From BOG-1155 sp963717985 (lineage in GTDB: Bacteria; Desulfobacterota; Syntrophorhabdia; Syntrophorhabdales; WCHB1-27), in the NCBI GenBank assembly GCA_963717985.1, contig CAVQYC010000001.1:372001-436000 (forward strand): a stretch of 64,000 nucleotides of DNA, read 5' to 3'. The translations under genes were made by a program, and so were the position numbers. Every line of letters begins with the position of its first letter. Position 1 is the stretch's first letter. Under the pieces are notes generated by a model. The model searched no databases and was not told where the DNA came from. It saw nothing but the letters and a program-made list of their open reading frames with translations. This document shows positions 1 through 8,228 of this stretch, piece by piece.

Positions 1-2
1 CT

Positions 3-1160
3 CGGAGAAAAGACTTCTGGAACAAGGAAATTGAAGAGAGATGGAAGAGTGTTCAATTAAATGCGCGGAAGCGATTAATAAGCTGCTATAACTGTCCGAT
101 GAAATGCGGGGCCATAATTTCCGTCCCGGGACTTTCGACCTACATGATGAAATGCTTCTCGAAACTTACCTATACCATGGCGGCCTTTGTAGATGACCTG
201 GATTTTGGTTTTAAAATCGCTCAACGTGCGACGGAGTATGGAGTAGACGGGTTCTCAACCCCGCAAATTATGGCCTTCGCCTTTGAGCTTAAAGAAGCCG
301 GCATCTTGACTGACGATGACTTTGCAGGATGTCCCTCCGATAACGAGGGGAAATTTTACTGGCTCCTTGACAGAATTGTCCGGCGCGAAGGGATAGGAGA
401 TATTCTGGCCAATGGCACGCATTGGGCAGCCCAACAGATCGGTAAGGGCGCAGAAGCGTATGCCCATAATAATATTAAGAAACATGAGCAGTTACCCCTC
501 AAGCTTGGGATGCTGAACCCTGTTTATTTCCTCATGTACGCTACCGGCGAGAAGATAAACATAACCCAGATTGAAGGGCAGTTCCCCCAGTCGCCTTTTG
601 CGACGATGGAGGAGAGAGAAGGGTTTATAAAGGATTGGGTCCAGGTTCCCGATGAGAAGTTTAAGCAAATTGTTCTGGACTGGGAAATGCGCGGAGAACG
701 CTCAAATCCCTACTACCCGACTGTTGACATGTCCGTTGATATTGTTGACTGGCAAGAGATGATACACTACTTTGACGACGCCACCGGGGTGTGCGCCGGT
801 TTGTCGTCATTTCCCTTGAAGCCTCCCTATCATATACACAATTACCCGAAACTTATCTCGGCAGCGACGGGGATCGACATGGATGAAGAGGGCCTCAAGA
901 ACGTGTACAGGAGGAACCGAAATCTGCTCAGAGCCGTTAATGTAAGAAGGGGCTTGCGAAGAGCCGATGAGGTGCCGCCGGAAGATCACTGGAAGAAAAG
1001 ATTTCCCGAGCTTGAAGCCCAGCTTTTGGATGCGTACTACAAATTCAAGGGATGGGATGATCAGGGTATTCCTACGAAAAAGACTTTACAGGAATTGGAT
1101 CTGGGCTACGTTGCCGAAGACTTAGAACAGAGAGGTATCATAAAAGATGGCCAAGATTAA
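3..1160 (+). CDS. bamB: Class II benzoyl-CoA reductase catalytic subunit BamB, 5'-truncated by window edge
   Basis: Partial gene: the frame is open from base 3 and about 270 N-terminal residues lie outside the window (family length about 650; 385 seen). It belongs to the aldehyde:ferredoxin oxidoreductase family, which binds a tungsten bis-pyranopterin and one [4Fe-4S] cluster. Three cluster cysteines are visible near the left edge as CYNCPMKC, and the later TGVCAG segment should supply the fourth. The C-terminal part (GLSSF, KPPYHIHNYP, NLLRAVNVRRG, LDLGYVAEDL) resembles what I recall of BamB, the subunit that reduces benzoyl-CoA to a dienoyl-CoA without ATP in obligate anaerobes. The complete bamC-I set follows, which separates it from ordinary AORs. 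It overlaps bamC by 14 bases. The family is firm; benzoyl-CoA as exact substrate is inferred from context. Confidence 0.88.
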   Translation, partial: RRKDFWNKEIEERWKSVQLNARKRLISCYNCPMKCGAIISVPGLSTYMMKCFSKLTYTMAAFVDDLDFGFKIAQRATEYGVDGFSTPQIMAFAFELKEAGILTDDDFAGCPSDNEGKFYWLLDRIVRREGIGDILANGTHWAAQQIGKGAEAYAHNNIKKHEQLPLKLGMLNPVYFLMYATGEKINITQIEGQFPQSPFATMEEREGFIKDWVQVPDEKFKQIVLDWEMRGERSNPYYPTVDMSVDIVDWQEMIHYFDDATGVCAGLSSFPLKPPYHIHNYPKLISAATGIDMDEEGLKNVYRRNRNLLRAVNVRRGLRRADEVPPEDHWKKRFPELEAQLLDAYYKFKGWDDQGIPTKKTLQELDLGYVAEDLEQRGIIKDGQD

Positions 1161-1686
1161 GAAGAAAGTTAAGACAATCAAGATCGACCTTGATAAATGC
1201 AATGGTTGCCGGGCATGTGAGGTAATCTGCTCCGCTTTTCACGCTGCACCGAAATACAGCAGCAATAATCCGGCGAGGTCTCGCATTCGGATGATTCGCG
1301 ACCCAATAAGAGACGTCTACGTTCCGGTATATGCGGGTGAGTATACCGCAGCCGAGTGTATGGGCAGAGACCAATATGTGATTGACGGAAAGGAATATGA
1401 CGCGTGCGGCTTTTGCAGGGCTTCCTGTCCGTCCAGGGACGCTTTCAAAGAACCCGATTCCGGCCTTCCTCTGAAGTGCGATATGTGTGAGGACGATCCC
1501 GCACTAGAAAAACCCTTGTGTGTTCAATGGTGTCTTAATGATGCCCTGGTTTATGAAGAAAGGGAAGAGGAAGTAGAAGAAGAAGCGAGGCTGGAGGACG
1601 TGGACATAGGCCTGGAATCATTGATAGACAAACATGGAATGCAGAAGGTAATGGATACTGTTGCCCGATTGGCAAAGAAGGGCTAA
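1147..1686 (+). CDS. bamC: BamC, ferredoxin-like electron-transfer subunit
   Basis: A 179-residue polyferredoxin-type protein with a CNGCRACEVIC motif near residue 18, a CGFCRASCPS motif near residue 91, a CDMCEDD motif near residue 115 and a final CVQWC group. This is the pattern of 4Fe-4S subunits that pair with W/Mo oxidoreductases (DmsB/HycB type). In class II benzoyl-CoA reductase the BamC subunit copurifies with BamB and passes electrons to its active-site cluster. The start lies inside the end of bamB, so the two are translationally coupled. A glutamate-rich stretch (EEREEEVEEEARLED) precedes a short helical C-terminus. No signal peptide is visible, in keeping with a cytoplasmic complex. 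Confidence 0.87.
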   Translation: MAKIKKKVKTIKIDLDKCNGCRACEVICSAFHAAPKYSSNNPARSRIRMIRDPIRDVYVPVYAGEYTAAECMGRDQYVIDGKEYDACGFCRASCPSRDAFKEPDSGLPLKCDMCEDDPALEKPLCVQWCLNDALVYEEREEEVEEEARLEDVDIGLESLIDKHGMQKVMDTVARLAKKG

Positions 1687-1719
1687 AACGTTAAGATAAA
1701 ATACGAGGATTAAAATATC

Positions 1720-2871
1720 GTGGAGACTGTAGCCCCCTTCAAAGAGGTAATGGATGAGGTAAAAGAGAAAGGCGGAGAGGCGGTAAAATTTTGCTATCAG
1801 TGCGGAAAATGCGATACTGTCTGTCCCTGGAACAGGGTGAGAAAATTCAGTATGCGCAAGCTGATCCGTGAGGCCACATTCGGCTTGAGTGAGATAGAAC
1901 GCGAAGAGATATGGCGTTGTACTACCTGCGGAAAGTGCCCTCAGCGATGCCCCAGGGACGTAAAGCAGATAAATGACATGATGGCCCTGCGCAGGGTTGC
2001 CACGGGATATGGTGTTTTTCCTGCCGCTGTCAAGCCTTACCGCGCCATAAGCTCAGGCCTTACTGCTCAAGGCAACCCCTTCAATGAAGACCGCAAAACC
2101 AGGGCCGATTGGGCTGAAGGGTTGTCGGTAAAACCCTTCGCCGAAGGGATGGATGTCTTATATTTCCCATGCTGCTACACAAGCTATGACCCGAGACTCA
2201 AGAAGGTAGCTAGAGCGACGGCCACGATCCTGAATAAGGCTGGGGTCGATTTCGGGATCCTGGGCTCCAAGGAGAATTGCTGCGGAGAAAGCATCCGCAA
2301 GACAGGCAATGAGGAATTATTCAAGCGTTTAGCCAGGGAAAACATCAAAACTTTTATCGACAACGGGGTGAACAAAATAGTTGTTTCTTCCCCGCACTGT
2401 TACCACACCTTCAAGAACGAGTATCCCGAATTCAAGGTGAACTTCGAGGTCGTTCATATCTCCCAGTATTTGTTCGGGCTTGTGAATGACGGAAGGCTTC
2501 AGATCACGAAGGAGTATGGAAAAAGAGTTACCTATCATGACCCGTGTTACCTGGGGCGACATAATGGCATATTTGACGAACCCCGGGGGGTCTTGAAGAA
2601 GATGCCCGGTTTGGAGTTGGTTGAGATGCCTGAGTCGCGGGTAGATAGCCTCTGCTGCGGAATGGGAGGAGGCAGGATTTGGGCGGAAACCGAAAAGGCT
2701 GAGAGGTTCTCCAATCTCAGAGTGGAACAAGCCATTGAGCTAGGGGTCGAGGAGGTGGTTACTTCCTGCCCCTATTGCATCACCGCCCTTGAGGACAGCA
2801 GGTTAGTCCTGAATCATGCTGACGACATACAGATTAGGGACATCACGGAGATTCTCCAGGAAGTGATTTAG
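1720..2871 (+). CDS. bamD: BamD, HdrD/GlpC-like iron-sulfur subunit
   Basis: A 383-residue protein with two N-terminal [4Fe-4S] motifs (CYQCGKCDTVCP near residue 25, CTTCGKCPQRCP near residue 68) and two C-terminal CCG domains (YFPCCY..NCCGESIR and HDPCYLGRH..CCGMGGG). This is the layout of heterodisulfide reductase subunit D and GlpC-type proteins, whose CCG domains bind special Fe-S clusters. In Bam clusters it is the link between BamBC and the HdrA-like BamE. It starts with GTG 33 bases after bamC, and no strong ribosome-binding site is visible. No membrane segment is seen. Confidence 0.87.
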   Translation: METVAPFKEVMDEVKEKGGEAVKFCYQCGKCDTVCPWNRVRKFSMRKLIREATFGLSEIEREEIWRCTTCGKCPQRCPRDVKQINDMMALRRVATGYGVFPAAVKPYRAISSGLTAQGNPFNEDRKTRADWAEGLSVKPFAEGMDVLYFPCCYTSYDPRLKKVARATATILNKAGVDFGILGSKENCCGESIRKTGNEELFKRLARENIKTFIDNGVNKIVVSSPHCYHTFKNEYPEFKVNFEVVHISQYLFGLVNDGRLQITKEYGKRVTYHDPCYLGRHNGIFDEPRGVLKKMPGLELVEMPESRVDSLCCGMGGGRIWAETEKAERFSNLRVEQAIELGVEEVVTSCPYCITALEDSRLVLNHADDIQIRDITEILQEVI

Positions 2872-2889
2872 AGGGCGAAGAAGCTCACC

Positions 2890-3687
2890 ATGCAGGAAGC
2901 GATCGGCGTATCGGATATGACAGGTATGGCAGCGGAAATGGCCTGCAATCGCTTTTCCGAGGAGGGATGGGCCAGAATCTCTCTTCACGTGCCTCTCGAA
3001 AGGGAGCTGACCGTCTATGTCAATCTCCGGGAGCTGGTCACCATCCTGTGCACTCCAGCCAAGGTGAATTACCTTGTCCTCGGATTCCTTTACGCAGAGG
3101 GAATCATCTCAGGCATGGGCGACGTGATGATGATGCGGGTGTGTGACGAGGAATCGGAAGTCGATGTGAGGCTGAGCAACCCCAACCTTGAATTGCCGAC
3201 GAAGCGGAGGCTCACCTCGGGGTGCGGTGGCGGTGCAAGTTTCATAACTGAGGCACAGAAGGTCGAGTCGACCCTTGTTGTGACACCGGCGGAAGTGCGA
3301 TCACTGATGAAGCAGTTTCAGGAGCAGATAGAGTTGTCTCAGTCTATTGGCGGGATGCACGCCTCGGCTCTGGCCGATACGGAAAACCTGCTCGTAGTGG
3401 CCGAGGATATCGGACGACATAACACCATAGATAAGATCCAGGGCGAATGTCTCTTAAGAGGGGTATCGACCAGAGACCGACTGCTGCTGACCACCGGTCG
3501 CGTGTCGTCGGAGATGCTGCTCAAGGCCGCAAAAATGCAGGCCCCGATTGTTATTTCGCGGCACTCGCCAACGGAGAGCGCTGTTTCCCTCGCTCGTGAT
3601 CTGGGCATTGCCCTCGCCGGTCATGCGCGGGGAAACCGGCTGTCGGTGTATTCCCACCCGGAGCGACTTGGCTGCTCAATAAACTAA
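2890..3687 (+). CDS. fdhD: FdhD-family sulfurtransferase for Mo/W cofactor
   Basis: A 265-residue FdhD-like protein. FdhD carries sulfur from a cysteine desulfurase to the bis-pyranopterin Mo/W cofactor of formate dehydrogenases before insertion. Recognisable blocks are SGCGGGASF near residue 110 (the place of the reactive cysteine loop), EDIGRHNTIDK near residue 175, TTGRVSSEMLLKAA near residue 198 and ISRHSPTESAVSLA near residue 219. The active loop has a single Cys rather than the CxxC of E. coli FdhD. The gene sits inside the bam operon, 18 bases after bamD and 65 before bamE. No formate dehydrogenase gene is in the window, so I infer that it serves the tungsten cofactor of BamB; a role for a formate dehydrogenase elsewhere cannot be excluded. 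The start is not fixed by a clear ribosome-binding site. Confidence 0.85.
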   Translation: MQEAIGVSDMTGMAAEMACNRFSEEGWARISLHVPLERELTVYVNLRELVTILCTPAKVNYLVLGFLYAEGIISGMGDVMMMRVCDEESEVDVRLSNPNLELPTKRRLTSGCGGGASFITEAQKVESTLVVTPAEVRSLMKQFQEQIELSQSIGGMHASALADTENLLVVAEDIGRHNTIDKIQGECLLRGVSTRDRLLLTTGRVSSEMLLKAAKMQAPIVISRHSPTESAVSLARDLGIALAGHARGNRLSVYSHPERLGCSIN

Positions 3688-3752
3688 GGACGGCTAAAGG
3701 AGCCGAAAACCCGGACAGCACGGACACATAAAACCTGATGAGGTGATAGAAA

Positions 3753-6700
3753 GTGGATAACGTAATAGAGCTAAAAGAAAATATTCAACAGCTTTGTAAG
3801 AATATCGGAGACGATAAGAATATCGGAGACGTCATGGTCGTCGGTGGGGGGATCAGCGGTATTCAGGCCTCCCTCGATCTTGCGAATGCCGGTTTTAAGG
3901 TGTATCTGGTTGAGAAAGGGCCGAGCATTGGGGGCCATATGGCCCAGCTTGACAAGACCTTTCCCACTAATGACTGCTCGATGTGAATACTCGCACCCAA
4001 GCTGGTCGAGGTCGGCCGGCATCCCAACATAGAAGTCCTGACGTACACTGAAGTTAATAACATAGAAGGGGAAGCGGGAAACTTCAACGTAACGCTGGTC
4101 AAAAAGCCCAGATACATTATAGAAGATAAATGCACGGGTTGCACTACCTGCGTGGCATACTGCCCGGCCAAGTACCCCGATCAGTTTAATCAGGACATAT
4201 CGCAGAATAAAGCGGTCCATATATACTTCCCTCAGGCAATTCCCCTTGTGGCATATATCGATGAGAGCTGTCTTTACCTCAAAGAGAAGAAATGTCGTAT
4301 CTGCGAAGCAGTATGTGAGAATAAGGCCATAGATTTCGATCAAACGGCGGAGAAGGAAGAAATAAAAGTGGGGGCCATAATTCTGTCTCCCGGCCTTGAG
4401 CCCTTCGATCCCAAGGTGAGGGAGGAATATCATTACGGAGAGTTCCAGAACGTCGTCACCAGTATGGATTTTGAACGGCTTTTAGCCTCCACGGGGGCAT
4501 ACGCCGGTGAGATACTGCGTGCCTCTGACCTGAAGCATCCCCACAAATTGGCCTGGATTCAATGCGTCGGGTCGAGACAGGTTCTAGAGGGCGGCAACAG
4601 CTATTGTTCGGCTGTATGCTGCACCTATACGCAGAAACAGGTGATTTTGACAAAAGATCATCATCCGGATTCGGAATGTGCGATATTCCACAACGATGTC
4701 CGTTCCTATGGGAAGGATTTTGAGCGATTCTACCAGAGAACGGAGAAGCTTCCCGGGGTGCGGTTTTTCAGAAGCTACACATCGATAGTGAGAGAGGACC
4801 CGGTAACCAAGAATGTGACCGTACGGTATTCTACGCTCAACGATGGGGTGAAAGAGGAAGAATTCGATATGGTGGTACTATCCATCGGATTGAATCCTCC
4901 CAAGGATGCGTTGGAGTTCGCAAAAAAATACGGCATTGAGCTGAGCGGTCATGGTTTTTGCAAGGTGGATGAGGTCAACCCCATGGTGACCAACAGGCCC
5001 GGGATCTTTATAAGCGGCGCCTTCCAGGGTCCCGTAGACATCCCCGAGTCGGTCTTCAGCGCCAGCGGGGCCAGTTCCCAGATTGGCGAGTTCCTTGACT
5101 ATCGGCGGGGAAATCTTACCAAAGAAAGGATATACCCGGAGGAAAGGGATGTCTCCGCAGAGGAGCCGAGGATAGGGGTCTTTGTCTGTCATTGTGGGGC
5201 TAATATCTCAGGCATCGTAGATGTGCCTTCCACAGTTGAATATTGCAAAACCTTACCCAATGTTGTGCACGCTCAGAACCAGGTATTTTCATGTGCGACG
5301 AATTCAGCCAAAGAAATCACAGATATAACAAGAGAAAAAGGACTCAATCGGGTGGTTGTCGCCGCCTGCAGCCCCAGGACCCTTGAGCCGTTATTCCGGG
5401 ACACCCTCCGGGAGGCGGGCATCAACCAATATTACTACGAAATGGCTAATATCAGGGAGCATAACTCCTGGGTCCACCAGAAAGAAAAGGAAGCGGCCAC
5501 GGAAAAGGCAAAGGATATAATCCGGATGTCGGTCGCGCGGGCGTGCCATCTGGAGCCCTTGCAGGAATTCGATCTGCCCGTCGATAAAAGGGCGCTGGTG
5601 ATTGGAGGAGGCATAGCCGGCATGACGTCCGCCCTCTCCATAGCCAACCAGGGGCATGAGGTTTACCTCGTGGAAAAAGATACGGACCTCGGGGGTATAG
5701 CGCGAAAGATTCATTACACCCTGGAAGGGCTGGATGTTCAGGCATTCTTGGGTGACGTGATACACAAGGTATACCAACACCCCTTAATACATGTCTATAC
5801 CGATGCGACCATCACGGGGGCTACAGGCTATGTCGGGAATTTCGTCACCACAGTGAAGTCCGACAGAGGAATCGCAGAGATAAAACATGGCGCAGCCGTC
5901 ATTGCTATAGGCGCCGAAGTATACAAACCTACCGAATATCTTTACGGAGAAGACGACAGGGTCATGACCCACCTTGAGCTGGAGGAGAAAATCGCTGAAG
6001 GGAATGAAAAGGTCGCGGGCGCCCAAAGCCTGGTGATGATCCAATGCGTCGGCTGCAGAAACGAAGAGAGAAATTATTGCAGCAGGATATGCTGCAGCGA
6101 ATCGATAAAGAACGCCTTGCTGCTCAAAGAGAAAACGCCCGGGATGGATATCTACGTCCTCTTCAGGGATATGAGAACCTATGGGTTCAGAGAGGATTTT
6201 TACCGGGAAGCGGCAGGCAAAGGCGTCATGTTCATCCGCTATGAGCCCGAGGATCCGCCTCAGGTGGAACCCGGTGAGGCCGAGGACGGTCGGCCTGTTC
6301 TGAAGGTCACCGCGACAGATTTCATTTTAGGGAAGAAGCTTGAGCTGGATGCCGATATACTCGCTCTGGCTGCCGCCGTTATTCCTTCCGCGGCAACCAA
6401 GGAAGTAGCCGGATTATTCAAGGTAACGCTGAGCCCGGATGGCTTCTTCAAAGAAGCCCATGTCAAATTAAGACCTGTCGAGTTTGCTACGGACGGCGTG
6501 TATCTGTGTGGACTAGCCCACTATCCTAAGTTTATGCAGGAAACGATCAACCAGTCTTATGGGGCCGCAGGCCGGGTCTTAACGCTTCTCTCGCATGATA
6601 CGGTCACAGCCTCCGGCTCCGTGTGCGAGGTGGATGAGAATAAGTGCATTTCCTGTGGGGCATGCATCACCGCGTGCGCGTATGGCGCCATAGAGTTTTA

Positions 6701-6896
6701 TGAGACCCCCCAGGGAAGGAAGGCCAAGGTTAACCCTGTCCTCTGTAAGGGAGATGGTGTCTGCAATACAGTGTGTGCAACAACTGCTATTTCTCTCAAG
6801 CACTTTACCGATGAAGAGGTCTTGAGCGAAATTGATGCGGCGGTTTCAGAGGAAGAGCTCATGCAACAAATTGATGCGGCGATTGGAGATGCGTAG
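3753..6896 (+). CDS. bamE: BamE, HdrA-like flavin/Fe-S subunit with in-frame TGA (selenocysteine)
   Basis: Read through a TGA at 3984-3986, this is one gene of 1047 residues. Before the TGA lie a GTG start with a GAGGTGA ribosome-binding site, an FAD-binding GGGISGIQASLDLA segment and the DCSM block; after it the same frame continues ILAPKLVEVGRHPN. HdrA proteins normally read DCSxCILxPKxVEVxRHPN here, so TGA replaces exactly one conserved cysteine. HdrA is a known selenoprotein family in some methanogens. Further on come a 4Fe-4S motif (CTGCTTCVAYCP), CRICEAVC, a second FAD domain (VIGGGIAGMTSALS near residue 617) and a C-terminal ferredoxin pair (CISCGACITACAYG, then CNTVCATT). HdrA subunits can bifurcate electrons at FAD; here it should join BamD to BamF and the NADH module. 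An 18-base tandem duplication lies at 3798-3833. Confidence 0.9.
3984..4016 (+). promoter_or_regulatory. Selenocysteine UGA of bamE with candidate bacterial SECIS hairpin
   Basis: TGA at 3984-3986 is followed by a possible stem at 4001-4005 paired with 4012-4016 (G-C, C-G, U-G, G-C, G-U), extendable by a U-G pair, leaving a loop that contains G within its first two positions. The loop begins about 20 bases after the UGA. This agrees with the general form of bacterial SECIS elements (short apical stem-loop shortly after the UGA, G early in the loop). The stem is short and has two or three wobble pairs, so it is only a candidate. Confidence 0.45.
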
Positions 6897-6945
6897 AAAA
6901 TACGAATGCATAAGGCCGGGATCACTCAGTAGGAGGTGAGAGCGA

Positions 6946-7713
6946 ATGAGTACGGAACTTAAATTTAAGCCAAGAATATTAGGTTTTGTATGCCATTGGT
7001 GAGCGTACGGCGCTGCTGACCTGGCTGGAGTTTCCAGACTGCAATATACCACCGAAATGAGGCTTATTCGGGTCATGTGCACAGGCAGAATCGACCTGTC
7101 GCATATACTGAGGGCTTTCTCAAAGGGCGCGGATGGGGTGTTTATTGGCGGGTGCCATTTAAATGAATGCAACTATCTTACTAATGGAAACTTCCATGCA
7201 TTAAGCATGGTGAAGATATGCAGAAAAATGATGCAGCATATAGGGCTGAACCCGGAAAGGTTAAGGATCGAATTTATGTCCGGCAGTGAAGCCAACCTTT
7301 TTGTGGAAGGTGTCAATAACTTTGTCAAGATCGTGAAGGGGATAGGACCACTCGGCAAAAGCGAAGGGATTGACAAAAAGGGGTTGAAGTTCAAACTCGA
7401 CGCAGTTACGGAGCTCATCCCCTACCTGAGGCTTGTGGAAAGGGAGAGGCTGAGAATACCTTTTAAATCGGCTGAAGAGTATGATGAATTCTTCAACAGT
7501 GACGAGGCAAACAGGTTATTTAAAGAGTTAATTACAGATAAGCTGGCAGTAGGCCAGATCCTCTCGCTCCTGCGGGAAGGACCCATGACAACCGGAGAGA
7601 TGGCCAAGATGTTGGGCCTCACCCCCTCTGAAGTATCAAGACACATGAATACTTCATCGAGGCATGGACTGGTCAGGTACGATGTAAATCAGAAGTCCTA
7701 TGCCCTCGCCTGA
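6946..7713 (+). CDS. bamF: BamF, MvhD-like subunit with in-frame TGA (selenocysteine) and C-terminal winged-helix domain
   Basis: The ATG at 6946 has a strong AGGAGGTGA ribosome-binding site, but the frame meets TGA at codon 19 (7000-7002) and then continues to 7713, 255 residues in all. The sequence around it is FVCHW-TGA-AYGAADLAGVSR; MvhD/VhuD proteins normally read a Cys at this place (CxWCxYGxAD), and VhuD is a known selenoprotein family. Downstream are RVMCTGRID and GGCHLNECNY, the other cluster cysteines of this [2Fe-2S]-type family. MvhD links hydrogenase or NADH-type modules to HdrA; here it should link BamE with BamGHI. The last 60 residues (GQILSLLREGPMTTGEMAKM onwards) look like a winged helix-turn-helix, unusual for an electron carrier. 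A caller that starts at the later ATG 7057 loses the Sec centre. Confidence 0.9.
7000..7037 (+). promoter_or_regulatory. Selenocysteine UGA of bamF with candidate bacterial SECIS hairpin
   Basis: TGA at 7000-7002 is followed by a perfect five-pair stem, CTGGA at 7025-7029 with TCCAG at 7033-7037, closing a three-base loop GTT whose first base is G. The loop begins 27 bases after the UGA. Size, distance and the G at the first loop position fit what is known of bacterial SECIS elements. It is a better candidate than the one in bamE. Confidence 0.55.
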
Positions 7714-7766
7714 AGATGAAGGAGCGCATCAGTCGATTGGGGTAGAGAGAGATTAGGAAGGCGACT

Positions 7767-8219
7767 ATGGATAACGAGAGAATCGATCAGATTATTGACA
7801 GGCATCATTGTGAGCCCAGTTCGCTCATTCAGGTATTACTCGAGATTCAGAGTGAGAATCATTGGCTCCCCAAGGAAGCATTAGGGAGGGTAGCCGAAAA
7901 ATTGCAGGTTCCTTTAACACGGGTGCAACACATCGCTACCTTCTATAAAGCCTTTAGCTTAGTCCCTAAAGGACGTCATGAAATTCACATCTGTGTGGGT
8001 ACCGCCTGTCATGTGCGCGGTGCGACGCGTGTCCTCGACGCGATTCAAGACCTGACCGGAATTAAACCCGGCGAAACGGACCTGGATCTGAAATTCAGCC
8101 TGCAGACCGTTAACTGCCTCGGCTGCTGTGCTTTGGGACCGGTGATGGAAGTGGATGGGAAGACTCACGGTAAGATGGCGCCATCCAAGACAGCAGAGAT
8201 ACTAAAAAACTACGAGTAG
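7767..8219 (+). CDS. bamG: BamG, NuoE-like [2Fe-2S] subunit
   Basis: A 150-residue thioredoxin-like [2Fe-2S] protein of the NuoE/HoxE family. The four ligands lie in CVGTACHV near residue 76 and CLGCCALGP near residue 117. The N-terminal helical part (LLEIQSENHWLPKEAL) is typical of NuoE. It forms the NADH-oxidising module with BamH and BamI. It starts 53 bases after bamF with an AGGAAGG ribosome-binding site and ends 9 bases before bamH. Complex I genes for membrane subunits are absent here, so this is a soluble module. Confidence 0.87.
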   Translation: MDNERIDQIIDRHHCEPSSLIQVLLEIQSENHWLPKEALGRVAEKLQVPLTRVQHIATFYKAFSLVPKGRHEIHICVGTACHVRGATRVLDAIQDLTGIKPGETDLDLKFSLQTVNCLGCCALGPVMEVDGKTHGKMAPSKTAEILKNYE

Positions 8220-8228
8220 GATAAAACT

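Noticed and set aside
3984..7002. TGA codons in bamE and bamF as frameshifts, pseudogenes or sequencing errors
   Set aside because: Both lie exactly at family cysteines, no frame change is needed on either side, and the following protein stays conserved. Selenocysteine explains both.
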